DNA of 64,000 nucleotides from JASLDZ01 sp964235945 (GTDB lineage Bacteria > Pseudomonadota > Alphaproteobacteria > Caulobacterales > Caulobacteraceae), in assembly GCA_964235945.1 (NCBI GenBank), contig CAXSDV010000010.1, positions 1 to 64,000 of the forward strand, read 5' to 3'. Under the pieces are notes generated by a model, which worked only from the letters and a program-made list of their open reading frames with translations, ran no database searches and was not told the origin of the DNA. The translations under genes and the position numbers were made by a program. Positions 27,586 through 35,739 of this stretch are shown piece after piece (position 1 is the stretch's first letter; the number at the start of each line of letters is the position of its first letter).

Positions 27586-28266
27586 ATGCGGGAGGTGGGC
27601 GGCTCCTACAGCCACGCGACCGACCTGCCCGCGGTGGTGGTCGTGTTTCCGCTGAACGGTGCGCTGCTGCTGCCGCGCGGCCAGTTGCCGCTCAACATCT
27701 TCGAGCCGCGCTACCTCAACATGATCGACGACGCCATGGCGGGCGACCGGCTGATCGGCATGGTGCAGACCCGCGAGGGCGGCGACCGCGAGCGGCCGGC
27801 CCTGGCGCGGGTCGGCTGCGTGGGCCGCATCACGAGCTATAGCGAGACGGCCGACGGCCGCTACCTCCTGACCCTGTCGGGGGTGTGCCGCTTCCGCCTG
27901 GGGGCCGAGCTCAGCGCGCCCTCGCCCTACCGCCAGGTCCGCGCGGACTTCGCCCCCTTCGAGGCGGACCTGCGCTCGCCGGACGACGCGGAGGACGAGG
28001 CCGCCCTCACCGACCGGCCCGCCCTGCTGGCCGCCCTGCGCGCCTACCTCGACCGGCGGGGCCTGTCCGTCGACTGGGAGGCGGCGGAGAAGGCGCCGGA
28101 CGAGGCGCTGGTCCACAGCCTCGCCATGGCGCTGCCCTTCGACCCTCCGGAGAAGCAGGCGCTGCTGGAGGCCGACGACCTGTCCGCGCGCCGCGCCGCC
28201 CTCACCGCCCTGCTGCGCATCGACGCGGCCATGGACGAGGACGACGGCGACGCCACCCTCCAGTAA
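27586..28266 (+). CDS. LON substrate-binding-domain protein
   Basis: This is a 226-aa protein containing only the N-terminal substrate-binding domain of Lon protease, with no ATPase or protease part. Typical segments are VVFPLNGALLLPRGQLPLNIFEPRYL at about residues 18-43 and IGMVQTREGG, then GCVGRITSYSETADGRYLLTL. The ATG at 27586 lies two bases after the cnoX stop; an in-frame GTG at 27580 would overlap that stop. The cnoX-LON-domain-Trm112-DUF971 order suggests a protein-quality operon, but the exact role is unknown. Confidence 0.88.
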   Translation: MREVGGSYSHATDLPAVVVVFPLNGALLLPRGQLPLNIFEPRYLNMIDDAMAGDRLIGMVQTREGGDRERPALARVGCVGRITSYSETADGRYLLTLSGVCRFRLGAELSAPSPYRQVRADFAPFEADLRSPDDAEDEAALTDRPALLAALRAYLDRRGLSVDWEAAEKAPDEALVHSLAMALPFDPPEKQALLEADDLSARRAALTALLRIDAAMDEDDGDATLQ

Positions 28267-28276
28267 GGACCCTTCC

Positions 28277-28495
28277 GTGCCCCAAGCCTTCGCTTCCGCC
28301 GCCTTCGATCCGCGCCTGCTGGAGATCCTGGTCTGCCCCGTGACCCACGGCGCCCTGGAGCACGACCCGGCCCGGGGCGAGCTCGTCAGCCGGGAGGCGG
28401 GCCTGGCCTATCCCATCCGCGACGGCGTGCCCGTCATGCTGCCGGAGGAAGCGCGGCGGTTGGACGACGCGCCGGCGGGGGCCGTAGCCCCGTGA
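28277..28495 (+). CDS. Trm112 family (UPF0434) protein
   Basis: This is a 72-aa small protein of the Trm112/YcaR type. The signature LLEILVCPVTHGALEHDP is at residues 14-31 and AYPIRDGVPVMLPEEAR near the end. Only one of the four zinc cysteines of eukaryotic Trm112 is present (Cys20), as is common for bacterial members. It starts at a GTG. Its stop overlaps the GTG start of the DUF971 gene. The molecular role in bacteria is not settled. Confidence 0.88.
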   Translation: MPQAFASAAFDPRLLEILVCPVTHGALEHDPARGELVSREAGLAYPIRDGVPVMLPEEARRLDDAPAGAVAP

Positions 28496-28824
28496 GCCCC
28501 GCCTCCGAGCCCTGGCCGGTGGAGCTGCGGCTGCGCCGAACCGCGCGCGAGCTGGTGGTGAGCTTCGAGGACGGCGCCCGCTTCACCCTGCCCGCCCGGC
28601 TGCTGCGCGCCATGACGCCCAGCGCCGCCGACCGCGGCCACGGCGGACCGAGCTTCGAGCCCCTGCCGGGCGTATCGCCCGCCATCGCCCTGACCGGCGT
28701 CTCGCCCGTGGGCCGCTATGCGGTGCGCTTGGCCTTCGACGACGGCCACGACAGCGGCTATTTCACCTGGGAGCGCCTGCACCGCATCGGGCGCGAGCAG
28801 GCGGAGCTGGAAGCGCGGCTCTAG
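28492..28824 (+). CDS. DUF971 protein
   Basis: This is a 110-aa protein of the DUF971 family, which resembles the N-terminal domain of gamma-butyrobetaine hydroxylase. The motifs ELVVSFEDGARFTLPARLLR, VGRYAVRLAFDDGHDSGYFTW and WERLHRIGREQ are typical. It begins at a GTG overlapping the Trm112 stop and ends in a four-base CTAG overlap with the convergent Xre gene. In other bacteria DUF971 genes lie near Fe-S cluster or Mrp genes; here that context is absent. Confidence 0.85.
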   Translation: MSPASEPWPVELRLRRTARELVVSFEDGARFTLPARLLRAMTPSAADRGHGGPSFEPLPGVSPAIALTGVSPVGRYAVRLAFDDGHDSGYFTWERLHRIGREQAELEARL

Positions 28825-29270
28825 GCGCTCTCGGCCTCGGCGGCGGGCTCGCCGGGGGTGTCGTTGGCCAGGGTGCGCGCCAGGTCCAGCAGCATGCGCC
28901 GGCGACGACGGTCCATGCGGGGCAGCAGGGCCGCGAGCTCCAGCCCTTCGGGCGTGGCCGACACGTCGTGGAGGAAGGCCGCCCCACCCTCCTGCACCGC
29001 CGCCATCGAGTGCGCCTCGTGGGGCTTGGCCAGCCCGTCGAAGAAGTTGGTGATGTCCATCTGCAGGGCGCGGGCGATGTCGTAGAGCTTGGAGGCGCTG
29101 ACGCGGTTGGCCCCCCGCTCATACTTCTGCACCTGCTGGAAGGTCAGGCCCAGTTCGTCGGCCAGCCGTTCCTGGCTGACGCCCAGCGCCTTGCGGCGCA
29201 TGCGGATGCGTTGGCCCACGTGGACGTCCACGGGGTTGGGGGATCGATCGCCGTCCTTGTCGGCCGCCAT
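28821..29270 (-). CDS. Xre family transcriptional regulator
   Basis: This is a 149-aa regulator with a Cro/C1 helix-turn-helix domain at about residues 15-75 (VGQRIRMRRKALGVSQERLA, then FQQVQKYERGANRVSASKLY). A C-terminal helical part follows (MDRRRRRMLLDLARTLAND). It resembles the alphaproteobacterial group that includes PraR/PhrR. It starts with an ATG; 67 bases upstream the lnt gene ends in the same direction. Targets are unknown. Confidence 0.85.
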   Translation of the reverse strand: MAADKDGDRSPNPVDVHVGQRIRMRRKALGVSQERLADELGLTFQQVQKYERGANRVSASKLYDIARALQMDITNFFDGLAKPHEAHSMAAVQEGGAAFLHDVSATPEGLELAALLPRMDRRRRRMLLDLARTLANDTPGEPAAEAESA

Positions 29271-29337
29271 GCCTGCATTCCCCCGACCACCGGTCCGCGA
29301 CGGTTGTAACCGTACTGTAATAAAAACGGCGAGGCTG

Positions 29338-30963
29338 TCAGCCCCGCTTGGGCCTGGGCTCGCGCGAACCTGCGGCGAAAGCGAGGCCGCAGAGCGTCAG
29401 ACACCAGAAAGGCAGGTCGCGCCAGCGCCCGTAGGGTGTGGGCGGCGCCGGCGGCGGCAGGGCCGCGTCCACCACGCCCGCGCGCCCGGGAGGCAACAGG
29501 TTCGGCCGGCCGGCCGCGTCTCGGGTGACGCGGCCGTACGCGTCCACCACGGCCGACACACCGGTGGGCGTGGCGCGCACCAGGGGCAGGCCCTCCTCGA
29601 TCGCGCGGTAACTGGCGAGGTTCAGGTGCTGCCAAGGACCGTTGTGGCGGCCGAACCAGGCGTCGTCGCTGATGTTGACGAGCCAGGCGGCGCGCGGCGC
29701 GCCTTCCGCGATGGCGGGGAACAGCGCCTCGTAGCAGATCAGCGGCTGGACGCTCGCGGCGGCCAGGTCGCCCAGCGGCAGGCGGATGGGGCGCGGCGGC
29801 GGGCCCGCGTCGAAGTCGTCCGGGTTGCTGATGAGCTTGCGCAGGCCCAGCGGGGTCAACAGGCCCTGGAGCGGCAGGTACTCGCCGAAGGGCACGAGGT
29901 GGTGCTTGTCGTAGAAGGCGGCCACCCGCAGGTCGTCGCCCGTGCGCTTCAGGGCGACCAGGGTGTTGTAGTAGCGCACGCGGTCGGCGGCGGGCTCCAC
30001 GCGCACGCCGCCCATCATCAGCACCTGGCCGGGCGCGAGGGCCCGCACCAGCAAATCGCTCGAGGTCGAGCCGGGGGCCAGCAGGGTGTCCAGCGCCACG
30101 CCCGGGATCGCCCCCTCCGGCCAGACCACCAGCCTCGGCGGCGGCGCGCCCGACGCCGGCGGAGCGCGCGTCAGCGCGAGGTAGCGGGCGAGGGTGGAGC
30201 GCACCAGCGCCTCGTCCACCGTCGCGGGCTCCGGCAGGTCCGGCTGGACCAGGCGCAGGCGCACGCCTTGGCCCGCGGGCGCGGGCGGGTGGGCGTGCAG
30301 CCGCGCCTCCCCGTAGCCGTAGAGGCCGCCCAGGATCGCCAGCCCGCCCGACGCCGCAGCCAGCTTGGCGCGCCGGCCGCCCGGGCCGAGCAGGGCGGCG
30401 GGGGAGGCGGCGGCGGCCAGGGTCAGCCAGCTCAGGCCGTAGCTCCCGACCAACGCCGCGGCCTGGCTCGGGGCGGAACCCGCGCGCCACGCCTCGCCCG
30501 GCAGGTCCCAGGGGAAGCCGGTGAGCACGTGCCCGCGCAGCCACTCGGCGACGGCCACGACGGAGGCGAACACGAACACGCGCCCGGCCCCCGCGGGGGC
30601 GAGAACGCGGTGGGCCAGTCCCGCCAGCCCCCAGAGGAGCGCGATCAGCCCGGGGGTGAGCAGCAGGGCGAAGGGCGCCTGCCAGGCGTGGGCGGCCGCG
30701 TCCACGAAGAAGGGCTCGCCGATCCAAGAGGTGCACACGGCCAGATAGCCGAACCCCACCGCCCAGCCCCGGGCGAAGCCCGAGCGCAGGGGACGCCGCG
30801 CGTCCGCCCGGTCCAGCAGCAGCACGGCCGCGGCGAAGCCCAGCAGACCGGGCGGGAAGCCGTAGGGCGGGTGCGCCAGCCCCGCCGCGGCCCCCGCGGC
30901 CGCGCACAGGACGAGGCCGGGCCAGCGGCGAAGCGCGTCGCCGCGGCGCGCGGCGGCGCTCAC
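29338..30963 (-). CDS. lnt: Apolipoprotein N-acyltransferase
   Basis: Lnt adds the third acyl chain to lipoproteins at the inner membrane, completing proteins such as Pal made further along in this window. The product is 541 aa, with an N-terminal membrane region (about six helices, residues 14-220) and a periplasmic nitrilase domain. The catalytic triad is Glu283 (VVWPEGAIP), Lys353 (FYDKHHLVPFGEYLP) and Cys410 (PLICYEALFP). It starts at a GTG overlapping the stop of the CorC-like gene (GTGA), the last step of a five-gene coupled run. Confidence 0.95.
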   Translation of the reverse strand: MSAAARRGDALRRWPGLVLCAAAGAAAGLAHPPYGFPPGLLGFAAAVLLLDRADARRPLRSGFARGWAVGFGYLAVCTSWIGEPFFVDAAAHAWQAPFALLLTPGLIALLWGLAGLAHRVLAPAGAGRVFVFASVVAVAEWLRGHVLTGFPWDLPGEAWRAGSAPSQAAALVGSYGLSWLTLAAAASPAALLGPGGRRAKLAAASGGLAILGGLYGYGEARLHAHPPAPAGQGVRLRLVQPDLPEPATVDEALVRSTLARYLALTRAPPASGAPPPRLVVWPEGAIPGVALDTLLAPGSTSSDLLVRALAPGQVLMMGGVRVEPAADRVRYYNTLVALKRTGDDLRVAAFYDKHHLVPFGEYLPLQGLLTPLGLRKLISNPDDFDAGPPPRPIRLPLGDLAAASVQPLICYEALFPAIAEGAPRAAWLVNISDDAWFGRHNGPWQHLNLASYRAIEEGLPLVRATPTGVSAVVDAYGRVTRDAAGRPNLLPPGRAGVVDAALPPPAPPTPYGRWRDLPFWCLTLCGLAFAAGSREPRPKRG

Positions 30964-31922
30964 GCGGGCAGGTCGCCGGGATGGGACGCGCCGCCCTCGG
31001 GCGGCGCGGGGCGCACGCGCAGGCGGCGGAGGCGGCGGGGGTCGGCCTCCATCACCTCGAACTCCCAGCCGGCGGGATGCACCACCACCTCGCCGCGGCG
31101 CGGCAGCCGGCCCGCCAGCCAGGTCACCAGCCCGCCCACCGTGTCGATCTCCTCCTCCGAGTCCTCCGGCGCGAGCGAGGCGCCCAGGCGCGCCTCCAGC
31201 TCGGGCAGGTCCGCGCGGGCGTCCGCCTCGTACACGCCGCCGGGGCGCGCGACGATGTCGGGGGTCGCCTCCTCGTCGTGCTCGTCGTCGATCTCGCCGA
31301 CCACCGCCTCGATCAGGTCCTCCAGGGTGACGAGCCCGTCCGTGCCGCCGAACTCGTCGATCACCAGCGCCATGTGGATGCGCTGGGCGCGCATGCGCAC
31401 CAACAGGTCGGCGGTGCGCATGGAGGCGGGCACGTAGAGCGCCTCGCGCCGCATCCGCTCCAGCACCGCCTCGCGCCAGGGCGGGGCGATCGCCGGGTCG
31501 GCCCCGACCGCCGGGGCGATCAGCTTGAGCACGTCCTTGACGTGGACCACGCCCACCGGGTCGTCCAGCGTTTCGCGGTAGATCGGCAGGCGGGTGAGCT
31601 CCACCTCCACGAAGCGCGCCAGCACCTCGTCCAGCGGCGTGGAGAGCTCCAGCGCCACGATGTCGGCGCGCGGCGTCATCACGTCCGACACGCGCAGGGT
31701 GGCGAAGGCCTCCGCCTGGTCCACGAGGTCGACGGCGGGGGAGGCGGCGGGCCCCGGCGCGTCGCCCTCGGGCGGGGCCGGGCCGGGGGCGGCGGCCGGC
31801 CCGGGGGGCGGCTCGGGGTCGAGCCAGCGGATCAGCGCGCCGCGCCAGCCGGCGCGTGCGGCGCCCCGGCGGCGGCGTGCGCCGTCGGGGCTGGAGGAAG
31901 GTCGGCCTTCGGGGTCGGGCAT
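30960..31922 (-). CDS. corC: CorC-like CBS-domain protein
   Basis: This 320-aa cytoplasmic protein has two CBS domains (about residues 82-200: VSDVMTPRADIVALEL and VIDEFGGTDGLVTLEDLIEA) and a C-terminal CorC/HlyC transporter-associated domain (RPGGVYEADARADLPELEAR). It has no membrane helices, unlike full CNNM-type transporters. The first ~70 residues are a proline-rich linker. Homologues beside ybeY and lnt are a conserved bacterial arrangement and are linked to magnesium or cobalt efflux. I chose ATG 31922. The neighbour order miaB-phoH-ybeY-corC-lnt supports the call. Confidence 0.9.
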   Translation of the reverse strand: MPDPEGRPSSSPDGARRRRGAARAGWRGALIRWLDPEPPPGPAAAPGPAPPEGDAPGPAASPAVDLVDQAEAFATLRVSDVMTPRADIVALELSTPLDEVLARFVEVELTRLPIYRETLDDPVGVVHVKDVLKLIAPAVGADPAIAPPWREAVLERMRREALYVPASMRTADLLVRMRAQRIHMALVIDEFGGTDGLVTLEDLIEAVVGEIDDEHDEEATPDIVARPGGVYEADARADLPELEARLGASLAPEDSEEEIDTVGGLVTWLAGRLPRRGEVVVHPAGWEFEVMEADPRRLRRLRVRPAPPEGGASHPGDLPA

Positions 31923-31933
31923 GGCCTCGTCGC

Positions 31934-32392
31934 TCAGTCGTCCGCGCGGCTTGGGGCGTAGGGGTCCGGCACGCCCTGGACGGCCAGGACCGACCGCTCG
32001 AGCGCCTCCATCGCCTCCGCCTCGGCGTCGGATTCGTGGTCGAAGCCTAGCAGGTGAAGCACGCCGTGCACGACCAGATGACGAAGGTGCGCCTCCAGCG
32101 GCTTGCCCTGGGCCTGGGCCTCGCGCGCGCACACGCCGCAGGCCAGGGCCACGTCGCCCAGGTGCGGGGCGGCGGAGGCCGCGGCGGGGAAGGACAGCAC
32201 GTTGGTGGCCGCGTCCCGCCCGCGGAAGCGTGCGTTGAGGTCCTGCACGGCGGCGTCGTCGGCCAGCAGCACGGCGACCTCGCCCGTCCGGCCCGCGGCG
32301 GCGAGCGCCGCCTCGCCCGCGGCGGCCGCCACCGCCTCCGCCCGCGGCAGGGCGTCGGTCCAGGCCGCGTCCTCCACCTCCACGTGGATCAA
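31934..32392 (-). CDS. ybeY: Endoribonuclease YbeY
   Basis: YbeY is a metal-dependent RNase needed for 16S rRNA 3' end maturation and ribosome quality control. The product is 152 aa. The zinc site H-x3-H-x5-H is complete: His109, His113 and His119 in VHGVLHLLGFDHE. The preceding NVLSFP is also typical. Translation begins at a TTG at 32392 that overlaps the phoH stop (TTGA). Confidence 0.95.
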   Translation of the reverse strand: MIHVEVEDAAWTDALPRAEAVAAAAGEAALAAAGRTGEVAVLLADDAAVQDLNARFRGRDAATNVLSFPAAASAAPHLGDVALACGVCAREAQAQGKPLEAHLRHLVVHGVLHLLGFDHESDAEAEAMEALERSVLAVQGVPDPYAPSRADD

Positions 32393-33390
32393 GAGCGCGA
32401 ACCGCCGTCGGCGTCGTAGGCGCGCACGATGCGCTCCACCAGCGGGTGGCGCACCACGTCCGTGGCCTCGAACCGGCTCACCGCCACGCCTTTGACGCCG
32501 TCCAGGATGCGCACGGCGTGGGCCAGGCCCGAGTCGCCCGGGTGCGGCAGGTCCACCTGGCCGGGGTCGCCGGTGACGGCCATGCGCGCGCCTTCGCCCA
32601 GGCGCGTCAGCACCATCTTCATCTGCAGGCGGCTGGTGTTCTGCGCCTCGTCCACGATGACGAAGGCGTGCGCCAGGGTGCGGCCGCGCATGAAGGCGAT
32701 GGGGGCCACCTCGATCTCGCCGCGCTCGCGCCGGCGGCGCAGCTGCTCGGGGCCCAGAAGGTCGGAGAGCGCCTCCCAGATCGGGGCCATGTAGGGGTCG
32801 ACCTTCTCGCCCAGGTCGCCGGGCAGGAAGCCCAGCCGCTCGCCCGCCTCCACCGCCGGGCGCGTCACCACCAGCCGGTCCACCTCGCCGCGCAGCAGCA
32901 GGCCCGCGCCGTAGGCCACCGCCAGGAAGGTCTTGCCCGTGCCCGCCGGGCCCACGCCGAACACGAGTTCGTGGGAGCCCAGCGCCTCCAGGTAGCGCGC
33001 CTGGGCGGCGGTCTTGGGCGCGGTGGAGCCCCGGCGACCCGCGGGCAGGGCGACGGACGCCCCGGCCGCGCGCGCGACGGGGGGCGCGTCGCCGTGGCGG
33101 GCGGCGGTGATGGCGGCGCGCACGTCGGACTCGTCCACCTCCGCACCGGCGCGCAGGCGCTGGGCCAGCATGTCCACCGTGCGCCGCGCCGCACCCCGGG
33201 CCGGACCCTCGCCGCGCAGGCGCACGCCGCCGCCCGGAGTCTCGACCAGCACGCGGAAGGCGTCCTCGATCAGGGCGGCGTGGCGACCGTGGGGCCCCGC
33301 CACCGCGCGCACGGCCGCGTCGTCGTAGGGCAGGAACTCCTCCACCTCGCGCTCGCGCGCCTCCCTTTCTCGGGCGTCCCTGGGGCTCAA
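32389..33390 (-). CDS. phoH: PhoH-like ATPase
   Basis: PhoH family proteins are P-loop ATPases thought to act on RNA, often encoded next to ybeY. The product is 333 aa. The Walker A motif GPAGTGKT is at residues 147-154, the Walker B region reads FVIVDEAQNTS, and the sensor segment VTGDPGQVDLP follows. I start at the TTG at 33390, which overlaps the miaB stop as TTGA, matching the coupling used by the next gene. The N-terminal 20 residues are strongly charged. Confidence 0.93.
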   Translation of the reverse strand: MSPRDAREREAREREVEEFLPYDDAAVRAVAGPHGRHAALIEDAFRVLVETPGGGVRLRGEGPARGAARRTVDMLAQRLRAGAEVDESDVRAAITAARHGDAPPVARAAGASVALPAGRRGSTAPKTAAQARYLEALGSHELVFGVGPAGTGKTFLAVAYGAGLLLRGEVDRLVVTRPAVEAGERLGFLPGDLGEKVDPYMAPIWEALSDLLGPEQLRRRRERGEIEVAPIAFMRGRTLAHAFVIVDEAQNTSRLQMKMVLTRLGEGARMAVTGDPGQVDLPHPGDSGLAHAVRILDGVKGVAVSRFEATDVVRHPLVERIVRAYDADGGSRS

Positions 33391-34778
33391 GCGGCGGCTC
33401 CGAGGGCGGGTGCGGGCGCGACGGCGGGCGCGCCCACTCGGCCTTCCAGGCTGTTGGATCCGGCGGCCAGCATCTCCACCGGGGTGATGCGGCCGATCAG
33501 GCTCGACGGGGCTTCGGCCCAAACGGCCTGGAGGTAGGGGGAGCGGCCGATGATCTGTCCCGGGCGGCGGCCGGGCTTCTCCCACAGGACGGGGAGGGTG
33601 CGGCCGACCTGGGCGAGGTCGAAGGCGCGGCGGCCGGCGTCCACCGCGGCGTTGAGGCGCTGCAGGCGCTCGGCCTTGACCGGCTCGTCCACCTGGCCGG
33701 GCAGGGCCGAGGCGGGGGTGCCCGGCCGGCGGGAGTACTTGAAGGTGAACGACCCCGCATAGCGCGCCGCCTCCACCAGGGAGAGCGTCGCCTCGAAGTC
33801 GGCGTCCGTCTCGCCGGGGAAGCCCACGATGAAGTCGCTGGTCAGCGCCAGGTCCGGCCGGGCGGCGCGCAGGCGCTCCACCAGTTCGAGGTAGGCGGCC
33901 GACGTGTGGCGCCGGTTCATGGCGCGCAGCACCCGGTCGGACCCGGACTGCACGGGCAGGTGCAGGTAGGGCATCAGCGCGGGCAGGGCGCCGAACGCCT
34001 CCACCAGGTCGTCGCCCATGTCGTTCGGGTGGCTGGTGGTGAAGCGGATGCGGTCCAGCCCGGGTATGTCCGCCAGCTCGCGGATCAGCCGGGCGAGGCT
34101 CCAGGCGGCTCCGGCGGGACCTTCGCCCGCGTAGGCGTTGACGTTCTGACCCAGGAGGGTGACCTCGCGCACGCCCCCGGCCGCCAGGCTCCTCGCCTCC
34201 GCCAGCACCGCGGCGGCCGGGCGCGACCACTCGGCGCCCCGGGTGTAGGGCACCACGCAGAAGCTGCAGAACTTGTCGCAGCCCTCCTGCACGGTGAGGA
34301 AGGCGGTGACGCCGCCCACGGTCCGCTCCGTCGGCAGGGCGTCGAACTTGGCGGCGGCCTCGAAGTCGGCCGCCAGGCGCTCGCCGCGGGCGCGGGCGGT
34401 GCGCGCGATCAGCTCGGGCAACTGGTGGTAGGCCTGGGGGCCGACCACCAGGTCCACCGCCGGCTGGCGCGCCATGATCTCCGCGCCTTCCGCCTGGGCC
34501 ACGCACCCGGCCACCACGATGGACGAGCGCGCGCACCCCGCCGCCAGGCGCGCTTCGCGGATCTCCTTGAGCCGTCCGAGCTCGGAGTACACCTTCTCCG
34601 CCGCCTTCTCGCGGATGTGGCAGGTGTTGAGCACGACCAGGTCCGCGTCCTCCGCCCGGTCGGTGGCGACGTAGCCCAGCGGACGCAGCACGTCCGCCAT
34701 GCGCTCGCTGTCGTAGACGTTCATCTGGCAACCGTACGTCTTGATGTGCAGACGCTTGGGGCGGGTGGGCGAAGTCAT
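33387..34778 (-). CDS. miaB: tRNA-2-methylthio-N6-isopentenyladenosine synthase
   Basis: MiaB adds a methylthio group to i6A37 in tRNAs reading UNN codons. The product is 463 aa. It has the methylthiotransferase N-terminal cluster cysteines Cys17, Cys53 and Cys92 (YGCQMNVYDSERM, NTCHIREKAAEKVYSELG and AGCVAQ) and the radical-SAM cysteines Cys167, Cys171 and Cys174 (GCDKFCSFCVVPYTRG). A C-terminal TRAM domain follows. I chose ATG 34778. It is the first gene of the coupled run that ends with lnt and is divergent from the rhodopsin gene. Confidence 0.97.
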   Translation of the reverse strand: MTSPTRPKRLHIKTYGCQMNVYDSERMADVLRPLGYVATDRAEDADLVVLNTCHIREKAAEKVYSELGRLKEIREARLAAGCARSSIVVAGCVAQAEGAEIMARQPAVDLVVGPQAYHQLPELIARTARARGERLAADFEAAAKFDALPTERTVGGVTAFLTVQEGCDKFCSFCVVPYTRGAEWSRPAAAVLAEARSLAAGGVREVTLLGQNVNAYAGEGPAGAAWSLARLIRELADIPGLDRIRFTTSHPNDMGDDLVEAFGALPALMPYLHLPVQSGSDRVLRAMNRRHTSAAYLELVERLRAARPDLALTSDFIVGFPGETDADFEATLSLVEAARYAGSFTFKYSRRPGTPASALPGQVDEPVKAERLQRLNAAVDAGRRAFDLAQVGRTLPVLWEKPGRRPGQIIGRSPYLQAVWAEAPSSLIGRITPVEMLAAGSNSLEGRVGAPAVAPAPALGAAA

Positions 34779-35013
34779 CGCCCGCCTTATCCTCCGCGCC
34801 CCAGTTCGCGGCAAGCGGAGCGTCCACGCCGACGGCCGGCGCGGGGGAAGCGGACCCGACCTCGACGCGTCGGCGGCCCTGCGTACGACGCGCTCGGCGA
34901 CCTACGCCCGGCGGGAAACCGAGGCGCGGCGGAGAATCGAAGACGCGGCGGAGAGCGGCCGGAACAACTGTCCCGGCCCGCGACTTGGTGAACGAATCAA
35001 GGGGGACTGCGAC
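34779..35013 (+). promoter_or_regulatory. 235-bp divergent region upstream of the rhodopsin gene
   Basis: This spacer must hold the promoters of miaB (minus) and of the rhodopsin gene (plus). It has two GANTC sites (GAATC at 34934-34938 and 34994-34998) and a good ribosome site (AAGGGGGA). A GGAAC at about 34961 could start an EcfG-type promoter, but I find no matching CGTT at the right spacing. No light- or carotenoid-related operator is evident to me. Confidence 0.4.
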
Positions 35014-35703
35014 ATGACCGTTACCGCCTGTCTATGGATCACGTTCTTCCTCATGGCGGCGGGCTTCGCGGTCCTGACCTTCATGAGTCGCTCCACCAGC
35101 GAGGAGGAGGGCAACCTCAGCGTGGTCCACGCGCTGGTCCCGGCCATCGCGGCGGTGTTCTACCTGCTCATGGCGGTCGGCTCGGGGTCGGTGCTCCTGG
35201 ACGGCGGCGCGCGCACCTTCTACTTCGCCCGCTACATCGACTGGAGCTTCACCACCCCGCTCCTGTTGGTCGGCCTCAGCTTCACCGCGCTGGGTTCGCT
35301 CAAGGGGCGCATGGCGCTGATCGGCGGCCTGGTCGGGACCGACATCCTGATGATCGTCACCGGCTTCTTCGCCGGGGGCGCGCACGCCGGCTCCACCGCC
35401 AAGTGGGCCTGGTACCTCATCAGCTGCGGCTTCTTCGCGGGCGTCTACTACATCCTGTGGGGCCCGCTTCTTAAGCTGGCCCGGGCGCGCTCGGCCGACA
35501 TCGGGCGCGTGTACACCCGCAACGCCGGCATCCTCTCGGTGCTGTGGCTGCTCTACCCGGTGGTGTTCCTGCTCGACAGCGACGGCGTGGGCGTCGTGGC
35601 CCCCATCGTGGCGATCTCCGCTTATGCGGTGCTCGACCTCCTGGCCAAGGTCGCCTACGGCCTGCTCGCTTCCAGCGAGGGCCGCAAGCGCTCGGCGGCC
35701 TGA
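35014..35703 (+). CDS. Microbial (type 1) rhodopsin with a DTG motif
   Basis: This is a 229-aa seven-helix retinal protein, probably a light-driven outward proton pump. Helix C reads RYIDWSFTTPLLLVG: the bacteriorhodopsin positions Asp85, Thr89 and Asp96 correspond to Asp76, Thr80 and Gly87, giving D-T-G, so the usual cytoplasmic proton donor is missing. The Schiff-base lysine is Lys212 in YAVLDLLAKVAYG, with the second counter-ion Asp208. The tuning position equals Leu84, which predicts green absorption. Helix B (LVPAIAAVFYLLM) resembles bacteriorhodopsin and lacks the proteorhodopsin histidine. ATG 35014 has AGGGGG upstream. The blh gene follows 36 bases later. A sensory role is possible, but no transducer gene is adjacent. 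Confidence 0.93.
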   Translation: MTVTACLWITFFLMAAGFAVLTFMSRSTSEEEGNLSVVHALVPAIAAVFYLLMAVGSGSVLLDGGARTFYFARYIDWSFTTPLLLVGLSFTALGSLKGRMALIGGLVGTDILMIVTGFFAGGAHAGSTAKWAWYLISCGFFAGVYYILWGPLLKLARARSADIGRVYTRNAGILSVLWLLYPVVFLLDSDGVGVVAPIVAISAYAVLDLLAKVAYGLLASSEGRKRSAA

Positions 35704-35739
35704 GCCCGAGAGCCGGCCCGAGCCCGCGCGGCCCTCGTC

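Noticed and set aside
34955..34990. EcfG-type general stress promoter before the rhodopsin gene
   Set aside because: GGAAC is present, but no CGTT-like -10 element lies 16-17 bases after it.
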